Assembly: GCA_029856125.1 (NCBI GenBank)
Contig: JAHQWJ010000025.1
Coordinates: 1 to 51,296 of the forward strand
Source: Promethearchaeia archaeon
GTDB lineage: Archaea; Asgardarchaeota; Lokiarchaeia; Sigyniarchaeales; SOKP01
Direction: 5' to 3'
DNA length: 51,296 bases
In this document: positions 14,986-24,233 of the stretch, piece by piece
Position numbering within the stretch: the first letter of the stretch is position 1
How the letters are laid out: each line of letters starts with the position of its first letter
Translations under genes and position numbers: made by a program
The notes under the pieces: generated by a model
Seen by the model: the letters and a program-made list of their open reading frames with translations, nothing else
The model's database searches: none
What the model was told of the DNA's origin: nothing

Positions 14986-16899
14986 ATTTCGCTAGATTTT
15001 GCTTTAAAAGATTTCTATAGGAAACGTGGTACGACCTTCTCATATACAATGATGATCGTTTTAGTTATAGCGTTCACTGTATTTTTAATTAATTTCACTT
15101 CATCGATAGGTTTTAACAGTTTTATAACGTACGATTATGAAAATTCATTCTATTTTTCAGGCGGAATTAGCATTGTTTATATTGATTTCACTACGTTAGT
15201 GGTCATACTTATGTTAATCTTAGCTTTCGTAGTCGTCATTATCGTTACCATTACTTTGGTTATAACCAAAAAACGGGATATTGCGATAATGAAGGCATTA
15301 GGTTCAATCCCACAGAAATTATATGGTTTCTATTTAACAGAAGTTTACGTGGTTTTTCTTATTGGTTTTGTCATTGGGGCTTTAATAGGGTTTATCTCAT
15401 ATGTAATTTTCTTCTTTATAGCTTCAATTTTAGGAGTCATAGCGACCTTTCAAGTTGATGTTTTCTATACTCCTATTCTGTTTATATCGTGTTTCGTTGG
15501 GATTTATATATTTCCTGGAGTCGTGTTAAGGAAACTAGGAACACAAAACACTATCAAATTGTTTTCAAGAGATATTCCTTACAACTACGACGCTTCAAAA
15601 AAATTATCTGCAATTCCAAAGTGGTTAAGTTTAATAGGGTATAATTTTAAGATATCAGTCCTAAATACTCTTAGAAGGAAGGGAGAATTTAAGAGATATT
15701 TAATTGTATTTACAATTATTTCTCTAATAATTTTTACTTTAGGGTTAGGAAGTACTGTTCTAAAGAATTCTTCTCAAGAATGGATTAAAAAGTCGCAAGG
15801 AACAAATATAGTTGCAATTGGTCACAAAGACATCCTTCAAAACTACACTAAAATGTATGATATGTTCTCCAATCCAGATATTCTCATAACTCAAGAAGAC
15901 ATCGACTTTCTTAACCCAGATTACCTATTTAATCTCTCTAAAGTTGAAGAATTAACTAATTATACCGAAATTGAAAAAATAGACCAACGATTACTCAATT
16001 TTTTTAACGTTACTGAGCTAGACGGATACCATCATTTCGAAGATGGAGGTTCTTTGGCAATTGGTCAAGATAGACAAGCAGTTATTCCTATTATAGGTAT
16101 TAATGCGAGCGAAATTATACAAGATTTTGAGATTGAAGGTGAATACTTTGATTCAGAAGATTCAGTCTATATGATGATAGGGGACGGATTAAGTTACAAT
16201 CTCTTTGATTACCCATTAGATCAAAGTATGCGAATTGAAGAATTAGGAACAGGTCATCCATTTCACATTTCTGCGGTTGTTATAGATAGTTTTTATAGTG
16301 GTTTTGCGGGATATGTAGACTTAGGTGTTATGCAAGGAGATCTGAATTTTAATTCGAATGAGATAAATCTTTTATTACTTAAAGTACAATCTAGTGAGTA
16401 TAACAACATAATTGGGGAAATTGAGTTGATTATTCAAGGGAACCTAGGAGAAAACTTTAGTTTTGTCAATTTAAATCAAACTTTTGAGAACAACTATTCT
16501 TATCTTGAAATCCTCACTTTCTATCCTTCGCTCCTTATTATTATGATGGCAATAATATCGATTTTCGCTCTGTATAACTATCAAAAAGGCAATGTTTTAG
16601 AAAAGGCGAAAGACTTTCTGATTATGAGAGCTGTTGGGGCTAAATATAAGTCAATTAAGAAGATTCTCTTTTTAGAAGCTTTTTACATGATAATACCGTC
16701 CTTGCTTCTAAGTATGGGGGTTGGAATGATGATAAACTCTTTAGTATTATTCGAACGCGTTTATTTACCCAGTATATCGTTACCCATTATCATCATAGCG
16801 TTATTATTTATAGCTTTCTTAGCTTTTAATTATATAAGTTTATTTCCGATTCTTTCAAAGATAAAAAAATTTAGTATCAAAGATTTCGATATATTTTAG
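14986..16899 (+). CDS. FtsX-like ABC permease, apparent AUU start
   Basis: Permease subunit with two FtsX-type membrane cores: one helix and then a three-helix FtsX domain in the first third (GSIPQKLYGFYLTE loop), then a second core with a large soluble domain (about residues 260-500) before three terminal helices (RAVGAKYKSIKKI loop). The first ATG (15049) would cut into the first membrane helix. Upstream the frame stays open to a stop at 14944 and reads SLDFALKDFYRKRGTTFSYT, the usual basic segment before helix 1, with no ATG, GTG or TTG. ATT at 14986 with GGTG eight bases ahead is my preferred start; a frameshift in the assembly is the alternative. Second gene of the operon. Confidence 0.8.
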   Translation: MSLDFALKDFYRKRGTTFSYTMMIVLVIAFTVFLINFTSSIGFNSFITYDYENSFYFSGGISIVYIDFTTLVVILMLILAFVVVIIVTITLVITKKRDIAIMKALGSIPQKLYGFYLTEVYVVFLIGFVIGALIGFISYVIFFFIASILGVIATFQVDVFYTPILFISCFVGIYIFPGVVLRKLGTQNTIKLFSRDIPYNYDASKKLSAIPKWLSLIGYNFKISVLNTLRRKGEFKRYLIVFTIISLIIFTLGLGSTVLKNSSQEWIKKSQGTNIVAIGHKDILQNYTKMYDMFSNPDILITQEDIDFLNPDYLFNLSKVEELTNYTEIEKIDQRLLNFFNVTELDGYHHFEDGGSLAIGQDRQAVIPIIGINASEIIQDFEIEGEYFDSEDSVYMMIGDGLSYNLFDYPLDQSMRIEELGTGHPFHISAVVIDSFYSGFAGYVDLGVMQGDLNFNSNEINLLLLKVQSSEYNNIIGEIELIIQGNLGENFSFVNLNQTFENNYSYLEILTFYPSLLIIMMAIISIFALYNYQKGNVLEKAKDFLIMRAVGAKYKSIKKILFLEAFYMIIPSLLLSMGVGMMINSLVLFERVYLPSISLPIIIIALLFIAFLAFNYISLFPILSKIKKFSIKDFDIF

Positions 16900-16993
16900 A
16901 TAATTTTGTTATCGGAAAGAAAAATATTAAAAAAGTGAAATCGATGAAATATATATGAACTTATTTTTTCAAAATCTATTCAATCACTAAGAT

Positions 16994-18355
16994 ATGGGAA
17001 TGACAGAAGAAGAAAACTTACTGAGGAAAATCCAAGATTTACAATCTGAATTAGATAAAAAAGAGATTCAAATTAATACATACTTAGATAAAATTGATGG
17101 TCACGAAGTAGATCTCATGAAATTCGAACAAATGTTCGATGAGAAAGCTCCAAAGAGTAAAATAAAAAAAGCTAAGGAAGATAAACTTAATATTGAAATA
17201 AACGTAAAAGATCGAGAAATTCGCGAATTAAAGGACCGAATGGGCTTTTTAAGAAAAGAAAAAATAGACTTGCAAAAGAAATACGAGCTTGAGTGTAAAA
17301 AGAATGAGGAAACTTCCGTTATTAGCGTAGAAGAAATTAGAGAGAAAGAGAAAGCACCTTTAAACGTATTACTGCAGGAGTTACAAGATAAGATTAACAA
17401 ACAAGAATCAATGATCAGAAGGTTAAAAAGTGGAGAAATAGGAATAAAAAGTAAAGATAACGGAAGCGACGAATATAACGAAATGTTAAAAGAAAAAGAT
17501 AATAAAATTGAAATGCTCACCGATCAACTTGCTGCACTCGACGAACAAATTGCTGAACTTAATGAAAACTTAAGTAAACGCCCTCCCAATATAGAATTAG
17601 ATAAACCTTCGAATAGAGATATCTCAAAGGCTCTCTTAGAAGAACTCCAAAATAACCTAACTAAAGTAAAAAGACATAATAACGAGTTAAAAAAGAAATT
17701 AGGAAAATATGAAAAAAAAGGTAAAAGTAAAAAAGGATCGGAAGAGAATAGTCAGATACTAGAATTGCAAAATATAATATCTCAATTAACTGGCGAGTTA
17801 GAACATAAGAACAAAATAATTGAAGAAAATACGATATCTAGCATTCACCGAGAAAGCGAATCGGATGCTGGCTCACTACATTCCGTAGTAGAAGAATTAA
17901 AAAGTAAGTTAAGTAAAGCTAAATCAGAAATAGCAAATTTTCAACTAGCTCAAGAACACAGTTTTAAAAGTCTTTCTCCAAGTGAGACTGAAGGAAAATT
18001 GAAAATTCAAAGAGAAATGGCGAGTTTTCTGCAAAAACAATTGGCAGAAGCAAACAACGCGCTAAAAACAAAAGAGGAAGAAATAACAACAATAAAAACT
18101 GAAGCTATAGGGATTAAAAGAAAATATGAACAATTAGATCATCTTATAAAGTCAAAAGATCAACAAATTAATGATTTAAATGCTGATATAGAAGCGCTTA
18201 AAATGCAAATCCAAACTCAAAATACTCCAGCGCAATCCATCCACCCTGATGTTAAATTACGACTCAATGAACTCCAGAGTTTAGTAGACGATCTTAGTAA
18301 ACAAAATATACAGCAAAGGTTAGAAATCTCTCAATTAAGAAAGAGCAAGAAATAA
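16994..18355 (+). CDS. long coiled-coil protein
   Basis: A 453-aa protein that is almost entirely predicted coiled coil by eye: continuous heptad-like Leu/Ile spacing with Glu/Lys/Gln/Asn-rich surfaces from residue 5 to 450, interrupted by a low-complexity KKKGKSKKGSEEN stretch near 240. No membrane segment, signal or enzymatic motif. Start could be ATG 16994 or ATG 17000 (MTEEENLL). It ends two bases before the RNase Z start, so the two are co-transcribed. Function unknown; such proteins can be structural or cytoskeleton-linked in Asgard archaea, but nothing here shows it. Confidence 0.8.
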   Translation: MGMTEEENLLRKIQDLQSELDKKEIQINTYLDKIDGHEVDLMKFEQMFDEKAPKSKIKKAKEDKLNIEINVKDREIRELKDRMGFLRKEKIDLQKKYELECKKNEETSVISVEEIREKEKAPLNVLLQELQDKINKQESMIRRLKSGEIGIKSKDNGSDEYNEMLKEKDNKIEMLTDQLAALDEQIAELNENLSKRPPNIELDKPSNRDISKALLEELQNNLTKVKRHNNELKKKLGKYEKKGKSKKGSEENSQILELQNIISQLTGELEHKNKIIEENTISSIHRESESDAGSLHSVVEELKSKLSKAKSEIANFQLAQEHSFKSLSPSETEGKLKIQREMASFLQKQLAEANNALKTKEEEITTIKTEAIGIKRKYEQLDHLIKSKDQQINDLNADIEALKMQIQTQNTPAQSIHPDVKLRLNELQSLVDDLSKQNIQQRLEISQLRKSKK

Positions 18356-18357
18356 AT

Positions 18358-19341
18358 ATGGAACTCATCATCTTAGGTTCCTCCGCTGCTATACCCGTGC
18401 GTGAAAGAAACCTCTCATCAACTGCTCTTAAGTATAAAAATGAAATCTTGCTATTTGATTGTGGGGAGGACCTTCAAAGAAGCCTAGTTGAAGCCGGTTT
18501 GAAATTCAACAAACCCTTAAAAATATTAATATCACACTTTCATGGAGACCACATTATTGGTCTTCCTGGCCTATTATTTAGATTCGGGTTAAATCAGAGA
18601 ACCGCTCCTGTTACAATTTATGGGCCTGTGAACCTTTTCCTTTACTTATTTGTTCATAGGAAAGTGCTCGGTCTTAAACCTCATTATCCCATAACTGTAA
18701 TAGAAATAGATGATAAGCAAAAGCAATTAATAATATATGAAGGCTTGGACTCTGAATTACCGAATAGAAAATTGAATATAAAGGAAAATACGATATTTGA
18801 TGATGAAAAATATACTCTTAAATATACTTTAGTTGACCATTCAGTTTTAGCTTTCGCATATTCATTCACAGAAAAAAAACGAAGAGGTAAATTTAACCCT
18901 GAAAAAGTTAAAGAATTCGGAATTCCTGAAAGTAGTCTCTGGAAAAAACTACAAGAAGGAGAATGTATTGATTATGAAGGTAAATTAATTGATCCGATTA
19001 AGGAAAACATTGTAGGCCCAAAAAGACAGGGACGAAAAGTGACTTACTCTGGAGATACAGCCCCTTGTGAAAATTTAATTAAATTAGGGAAAGATTCAGA
19101 TGTTTTAATACATGAAGCTACTTTTTCTAAGGAGTTATCTGATATGGCAATTGAAAAAAAGCACTCCACTGCTACTGACGCTGCAACTGATGCAAAGAAA
19201 ATGGGAGCCAAGCAGTTGATATTAACACACATATCCTCCCGCTATAGAGATGATAGTTTACTGAACTTGCTGGAAGAAGCTAAGGAAATTTTTCCTAATA
19301 CGTTAATCGCTGAAGATTTGATGAGAGTTGAATTAAAATAA
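18358..19341 (+). CDS. rnz: ribonuclease Z (tRNA 3-prime processing)
   Basis: Metallo-beta-lactamase endonuclease that removes the 3-prime trailer of tRNA precursors. The zinc motif SHFHGDH is at residues 59-65 (H60, H62, D64, H65); GSSAAIP and LLFDCGED mark the N-terminal strands; SGDTAPCENL, HEATFSKE, KKHSTATDA and LTHISSRY supply the remaining metal ligands and the HxxxR end motif. Length of 327 aa is typical for the short form. It starts two bases after the coiled-coil gene, indicating translational coupling. Confidence 0.96.
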   Translation: MELIILGSSAAIPVRERNLSSTALKYKNEILLFDCGEDLQRSLVEAGLKFNKPLKILISHFHGDHIIGLPGLLFRFGLNQRTAPVTIYGPVNLFLYLFVHRKVLGLKPHYPITVIEIDDKQKQLIIYEGLDSELPNRKLNIKENTIFDDEKYTLKYTLVDHSVLAFAYSFTEKKRRGKFNPEKVKEFGIPESSLWKKLQEGECIDYEGKLIDPIKENIVGPKRQGRKVTYSGDTAPCENLIKLGKDSDVLIHEATFSKELSDMAIEKKHSTATDAATDAKKMGAKQLILTHISSRYRDDSLLNLLEEAKEIFPNTLIAEDLMRVELK

Positions 19342-19376
19342 GATTTCTAATAAAGAGAAGATAAAAAAATTTTAGT

Positions 19377-19601
19377 TTAGCCTCCCGCTATATGGGGCAA
19401 TATAGTTATGGACGAATCCTTGTCGATAACATCTCCTTCACTTGCTTTTTTGCCATTGAGAATTATCCCAAAGTATTTTCCTTCTAAATTTAGCTCTTTG
19501 AGTAAATCGCCAACTGTCATTTCTCGTTCGGGAGTAATTGTTTCAATAATTCCAGTTTCTAAAAGATCTGCTATTTGTCGAATTATAATAACCTTTGTAA
19601 T
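19377..19601 (-). CDS. MoaD/ThiS/SAMP-like ubiquitin-fold sulfur carrier, apparent AUU start
   Basis: A 74-aa beta-grasp protein ending in the diagnostic di-glycine (TILPHIAGG then stop). Other family features are VGDLLKELNLEGKYF, IILNGKKASEGDVI and DKDSSITILP. The C-terminal Gly is the site of thiocarboxylate or isopeptide formation in MoaD, ThiS, Urm1 and SAMP proteins. The frame contains no ATG, GTG or TTG before codon 28; the family N-terminal strand (KVIIIRQIADLLETG) begins right after ATT ACA, so ATT 19601 is the likely start. An in-frame TAG lies 36 bases upstream of it. A 70-aa plus-strand frame at 19408-19620 is only its shadow. Possible roles: molybdopterin or tRNA thiolation, or protein tagging. 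Confidence 0.82.
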   Translation of the reverse strand: MTKVIIIRQIADLLETGIIETITPEREMTVGDLLKELNLEGKYFGIILNGKKASEGDVIDKDSSITILPHIAGG

Positions 19602-19762
19602 AAATTTACTAGTAGTATAAGTAAAGCCAACTACCTATATAAAATTAATTCAAGAAATAAATAAGGTTTAGAATTTCTTACTGGAATCTAAATCATTTTC
19701 TCTGAAACAATATCTTTACATAAATGTTAAATATGATAGTTGAAATTTTATTAATGTAAAAT

Positions 19763-20269
19763 TTGTTCTTTTGGCGAAATCAAAAGAATATTACTAAAAA
19801 AGAGGTAATAATTATTACGGCATCAAATGAGGTGTCAATTTCAAAATGGACTTCTGACGAGTTCAAATTTGATAAAACTATCTTTATTGCTTTAGCTAAT
19901 CCATTTTTATTTGTTGCTTGCTTTGTTACACTACATCTTACAGATATCTTTCAGATACAAGAATTGTCATTTATACTTATACCCTCTTATATTCTCATTT
20001 TATATCTGATTTACAAGATTTCCAATATAAAAATCATTGCACAAAATAGAAATCTAAAAAAGTTAAAGGAACTGATAACTGTCGATTATGAAACCTGTAA
20101 ATTTTGTGGTAAGCAATTGTCTATAAAGGAATTTTACAATGCTAATAAAAAAGTAGATTTACAAAAAATATCTGATATTTGGAATAACGATTTTTACGGA
20201 TTATTGTGTTGTAAATGTTATGAGAACAGTCCTTCTAAATTCTGGATAAAATTCAAAGCAATTAAATAA
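19763..20269 (+). CDS. small membrane protein with C-terminal Cys cluster
   Basis: Unrecognised 168-aa protein. Two hydrophobic segments (about residues 48-68 and 74-92) form a hairpin, followed by a cytosolic tail with CKFCGKQLSIKEFY and LLCCKCYEN, which together look like a zinc-ribbon or rubredoxin-like knuckle pair. Start codon is TTG in the longest reading, with no clear ribosome binding site, so the start is uncertain. It stands alone between the divergent MoaD-like gene and the helical-repeat gene. Confidence 0.6.
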   Translation: MFFWRNQKNITKKEVIIITASNEVSISKWTSDEFKFDKTIFIALANPFLFVACFVTLHLTDIFQIQELSFILIPSYILILYLIYKISNIKIIAQNRNLKKLKELITVDYETCKFCGKQLSIKEFYNANKKVDLQKISDIWNNDFYGLLCCKCYENSPSKFWIKFKAIK

Positions 20270-20503
20270 CGAAGAATTTCATAATACCAAAACGGTCTCA
20301 ATTTGTTGTTTGCGTCGAAATTTTTGGTTTTCCATTATAAAGAATTCTGATTTTTTTTTATTATGGTAAAAACCATTATTTTTATGTGTCTTTTAATTTC
20401 ATTGCATAAAATTGACTTTTATTTAAAGGGTTGATCTCAGATTCTTCAAGAGGATTCATTTAGCGATTATGGCGAGTATCTTGATAAGGTTAGAGATTTA
20501 TTA

Positions 20504-22093
20504 ATGGTAATTAATACACTTGAAGACGAAAAAGAAAAGACTGATCAAAGTCAAAAAATTATTAATGATTCTATTACAACAGCTAATGAGATTTCTGAGT
20601 CTGGTGAACATTTTGAAGCTGGAGAATTTCTTATCTCAATAGCGGAACTATTAGAAGGACTCATTTCTTTTCATTCTGTTAAGCTATATAAGCTAACTAT
20701 AAAATACTGGAATAACGAAGTAAACTCATTTAAATTGCAAGGGAAACTTCATGAAGTAGCCGAGATTTTCTTACGAATTGCTGATCTCTATGAAAAATTA
20801 GAGGAACCTAAATCTTATAGAAAGAATATCCTAGAAAGCATAGGTTATCTAAAGCGTGAAAGTAAATTGCTAGAAGAATTTAACGAAACCAGAAAACTCG
20901 CTCAAAACTACGAAAACATCGCTGGACTATTCCTAAAAGTGGCAAATTATAAAAACGCAATAAAATATTATCTAAACGTAGTTGAAATCGCAAAAGAATA
21001 CCAATACTTTGATTTGCTCTCGTATTCTTACCAGCAAATATCAGATTGTTATCAAGAACTAGACGAAATTGAAAAATCTAACAGTATAATCTATGATGGT
21101 ATCGAGTTTTTCTCCACACTTTTTCAATCTTTTGAAGAAAAAAACGAGAATCTTGCGATATCACAGATAGCTAAAGTGTTAAAATCTCTTTACCACCTTA
21201 TCGATGATGAAGAACAGTTTATTGTCTATTCTAAAAAGGAAGCTGGTGCTTACATAAATTTAGCGGAAAGATTAGAAAAATGCGAAGAAAACTACTATAA
21301 AATTGCTCGATACTACCGAGGGGCTGCTTTATGCTACCAAGGGATTAATAACAACCTCATAGAATCTGCTTCTTGTTTTGTATTAGCAGGCAATTATAAC
21401 GAACGGATCAAGGAATTCAATGAAGCCGCTACAAATTTTTTTAACGCCGCCGTAATATTTAAAGAATTGAATAATTTAGAGATGACTTACAAGCATTATG
21501 TAAAAGCTGGAGATAATTATTGGAAAGTAAAGAACGTAAAAGATTCAACTGATAGCTATTTAAATGCCTACGATATTGCAGTTGAAGGTAAACTGGAATA
21601 CAATAAGTTTGGCATTTTCAATCAAATTGTTAGGGGTTTAAACATTATAGCAAAAGAAGGGTTAAAAAACAAACAATTCTACACAGCAGCTACCTTAATT
21701 ATGGAAAGTATCAAATTTTATCAACAATTGGACACGGCGAAGGAATTTCTCGTAAATGAAATGTTAAAAAATGTCTACAGATATTATTATAAAGCTGCTA
21801 ATTTAAAAAAAATTGGGAACTCTCATATAGTGCAATCTTACACTATGGCTGCTATTTCTTCTATTCTCAACGGAAACATCGATAAAGCACTCAAAATTCT
21901 CTCTGAAATTGAGATGGAAGGAACTACTGTGAATAAATACAAAGAATTAGTCCAAATTATTATTGATTGGGTGTCTGATGGAAGAGAGGTTGAATTTGAA
22001 AACTTTCCATATGATATAAAAAGAATAATAATAGGTTCTGAAGAAATTGGCTATCTTTTAAGGTTCTTTAAAGGATATAGATTATATTACTAA
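20504..22093 (+). CDS. TPR/SNAP-like helical-repeat protein
   Basis: A 529-aa soluble protein made of about ten helix-turn-helix units with TPR-like spacing, for example AEIFLRIADLYEKLEEPKSY, YENIAGLFLKVANYKNAIKY and AAVIFKELNNLEMTYKHYVK. Such units recall TPRs of the alpha-SNAP kind, but the similarity is by eye and generic. Open frame continues upstream of ATG 20504 to a stop at 20432 and reads DSFSDYGEYLDKVRDLL. An ATT at 20441 preceded by GGTTGAT, a ribosome binding sequence seen before other genes here, could be the real start. No catalytic motif; likely a scaffold. Confidence 0.75.
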   Translation: MVINTLEDEKEKTDQSQKIINDSITTANEISESGEHFEAGEFLISIAELLEGLISFHSVKLYKLTIKYWNNEVNSFKLQGKLHEVAEIFLRIADLYEKLEEPKSYRKNILESIGYLKRESKLLEEFNETRKLAQNYENIAGLFLKVANYKNAIKYYLNVVEIAKEYQYFDLLSYSYQQISDCYQELDEIEKSNSIIYDGIEFFSTLFQSFEEKNENLAISQIAKVLKSLYHLIDDEEQFIVYSKKEAGAYINLAERLEKCEENYYKIARYYRGAALCYQGINNNLIESASCFVLAGNYNERIKEFNEAATNFFNAAVIFKELNNLEMTYKHYVKAGDNYWKVKNVKDSTDSYLNAYDIAVEGKLEYNKFGIFNQIVRGLNIIAKEGLKNKQFYTAATLIMESIKFYQQLDTAKEFLVNEMLKNVYRYYYKAANLKKIGNSHIVQSYTMAAISSILNGNIDKALKILSEIEMEGTTVNKYKELVQIIIDWVSDGREVEFENFPYDIKRIIIGSEEIGYLLRFFKGYRLYY

Positions 22094-22257
22094 AAAGGTT
22101 ACACTTCTTTAATAGAACTAGAAACAATATAAATAAATAGGTCATAGGTTATTCTATTTATAAGACCTTAATATCATACGATCGTTTATTAGTATGGTAT
22201 AGTATGATTTTTGGGATATAAAACTTTCAAATTAAAACATTTTATTAGGTTTTTAAA

Positions 22258-23436
22258 ATGAGAAAGCAATTAAAAGCAATACTAATAATTATTCCACTAT
22301 TAATCGCTGTAGCTGTTTCTCTAACCATCATTTTACCGTATTTTAAGCAATCATCACAGCCTCCCACTTCTAAAGGACTAGTTTATATTTATGTTGATTC
22401 ATCGATCTACAACGGATTAACTTCTGAAATACAACAATATGAGACTGATGTAAATATTCAAGGATATGATACCCAAATAATTAATTGGACAACAAGTAAT
22501 GTAGCTTTATTAAAACAAAACTTAACTAATGCTTATCCTCTTGGTTTGAAAGGTGCGGTTCTAATCGGTGACTTACCTTATGCTATGGCAAGACATATGG
22601 ACTTTGGATGGGGAAAATATTGGAATTATCCTTGTGATTTATATCTTATGGATTTAGATGGGCAATGGTCTGATACGACTATCCCTAATGGGATATTTGA
22701 TATAGATCAAAACGAACACACAAATGGAACAGGTGATTGGACTCCAGAAATATGGATTGCACGAATCAGTCCTAGCTCTATCGGAGTAACTGGATTCAAC
22801 TACACAGCAGCTTATAAAAATTATTTTGACCGCAATTTTAATCTGAGGCATGGTATCACTAATAGGTCTCATAAAGCTTTACTATACATAGATGACGATT
22901 GGTCAAGTTATAAGGATGAATGGTTAAGTAATTTCACAGCATATACTGGTAGCGAGGTCGATTGTTATTGGAACGATCTAACTACAACAGCTGCAAACTA
23001 TATGAATAATATCTCTACAGTTAATTACGAATTTGTTCATTTGCTTGTTCATTCATGGCCAACTCGGCATCTTTTTGGACCTTCTTCTACTTCTGGATCT
23101 GATGGGATTCTAACGTACAAAAACATATATGGAAACAGCACTCTACCATTATTTTATAATTTATACGCATGTTTTTCATGTAATTATACCCAAGTTAACA
23201 ATACTGGAACATATTATCTGTTTTCAGATAATACTTTAACAGTAATTGGGAGTTCAAGAGATGGCGGTATGGATTTATATCAACCCTTCTATGACAGTTT
23301 AAACCAAGGCGGAATAATAGGTGACGCTTTTGTAACATGGTTCCATAATCCTGAAATTGTTAAGTTGAGTAAGGAATTATTATATTATGGAATGACTATA
23401 TTAGGCGATCCTCTTCTTACGATATACATGACATAA
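22258..23436 (+). CDS. secreted gingipain-like (peptidase C25) protein
   Basis: A 392-aa protein with an N-terminal signal anchor (residues 7-30) and an extracellular body rich in N-glycosylation sequons. The caspase-like fold of family C25 is recognisable: LVYIYVD, KGAVLIGDLPY, PEIWIARISPS, KALLYIDDDW, then FVHLLVHSWPTRH (His265) and LYACFSCNYTQ (Cys305), matching the catalytic His and Cys strands of gingipains, followed by VIGSSRDGG and GMTILGDPLL. Gingipains read His-Gly and Ala-Cys at these places; here they are HS and ACF. Likely a cell-surface cysteine protease. Monocistronic, with a T11 tract 22 bases downstream. Confidence 0.8.
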   Translation: MRKQLKAILIIIPLLIAVAVSLTIILPYFKQSSQPPTSKGLVYIYVDSSIYNGLTSEIQQYETDVNIQGYDTQIINWTTSNVALLKQNLTNAYPLGLKGAVLIGDLPYAMARHMDFGWGKYWNYPCDLYLMDLDGQWSDTTIPNGIFDIDQNEHTNGTGDWTPEIWIARISPSSIGVTGFNYTAAYKNYFDRNFNLRHGITNRSHKALLYIDDDWSSYKDEWLSNFTAYTGSEVDCYWNDLTTTAANYMNNISTVNYEFVHLLVHSWPTRHLFGPSSTSGSDGILTYKNIYGNSTLPLFYNLYACFSCNYTQVNNTGTYYLFSDNTLTVIGSSRDGGMDLYQPFYDSLNQGGIIGDAFVTWFHNPEIVKLSKELLYYGMTILGDPLLTIYMT

Positions 23437-23458
23437 TTTTAGCTTTAATTTAGTAAGA

Positions 23459-23469
23459 TTTTTTTTTTT
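23459..23469 (+). terminator. T11 terminator
   Basis: Eleven consecutive T residues begin 22 bases after the stop of the C25-like gene. Archaeal RNA polymerase terminates at such U-tracts without a hairpin, so this is the probable end of that transcript. Confidence 0.55.
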
Positions 23470-23531
23470 AAACTTTCTTCTTTCTATACCATCTTAAAAC
23501 TTTTTTTATCTCTCTTCATGTATTTTAATTA

Positions 23532-24188
23532 ATGGAAAAAAAAAAGAAAATAATTTTAAGTTTTGACTTAGATAATACGCTAATCGATAACAGAGAGGGA
23601 ATCGTAAATTCATTTAATTACGCTCTTAAAAAATATAAAATCCCTACTCTTGAACGAACAGAAATCGAAAAAATGATTGGTACGCCTTTAGATGACATGT
23701 TTGATAAGGTTTCTAATGTCAATCCAAAAAAATTATCCTCAGCTTTCCGTGCATATTATAGAGAGAAAGGTATATATCAAGGCAGCTTATTACCTGGCGT
23801 TAGAGAAAAATTAGAAGAATTTAAACAACATTTTTTTACTTTGGGCGTAATAACTTCTAAAAGGCAAGAACTGGCAGTCCAAATTACACAGATTTTAGGC
23901 ATTTTTAAATGCTTTGAATATATCATAGGGGAAAGCGAAAATGTAAAGAGTAAGTTAGATCCTAACTTAAAAAAACACTTACAAAATAAATATAGCGAAT
24001 ATAATATTGTGATTATTGGGGATCATCCTAAAGATATGGCTCTTGCTGAAAATATAAACGCACCGTTCATAGGTGTGTTGACAGGAAACCATTCTGCTGA
24101 AGAATTAAGACGAGGAAATACCCCAAAAACACTAATAATGAAAAGCGTTAAAGATTTGTTTCCAAACCTGATTTATTCTTTATTTTAA
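23532..24188 (+). CDS. HAD hydrolase, phosphoglycolate-phosphatase-like
   Basis: A 218-aa HAD-I enzyme. Motif I is FDLDNTLIDN, with a helical cap domain (residues about 15-85, GTPLDDMFDKV); motif II is VITSKRQ, motif III Lys lies around SKLDPNLKK, and motif IV is IIGDHPKDMALAENI. The sequence GVLTGNHSAEELR is typical of Gph-like phosphatases. The substrate may be phosphoglycolate, pyrophosphate or another small phosphate ester. Single gene, start ATG. Confidence 0.88.
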   Translation: MEKKKKIILSFDLDNTLIDNREGIVNSFNYALKKYKIPTLERTEIEKMIGTPLDDMFDKVSNVNPKKLSSAFRAYYREKGIYQGSLLPGVREKLEEFKQHFFTLGVITSKRQELAVQITQILGIFKCFEYIIGESENVKSKLDPNLKKHLQNKYSEYNIVIIGDHPKDMALAENINAPFIGVLTGNHSAEELRRGNTPKTLIMKSVKDLFPNLIYSLF

Positions 24189-24233
24189 AAAATAATAGGT
24201 TAACGATATAAAAAAAGTAAAAAAGAAAATTAG

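Noticed and set aside
19408..19620. 70-aa plus-strand open frame after RNase Z
   Set aside because: It is the antisense shadow of the MoaD-like gene, whose minus-strand frame carries the family motifs and di-glycine end.
22168..22208. Inverted repeat ATCATAC ... GTATGAT upstream of the C25-like gene
   Set aside because: Arms are short, AT-rich and far apart; not convincing as an operator without comparison.
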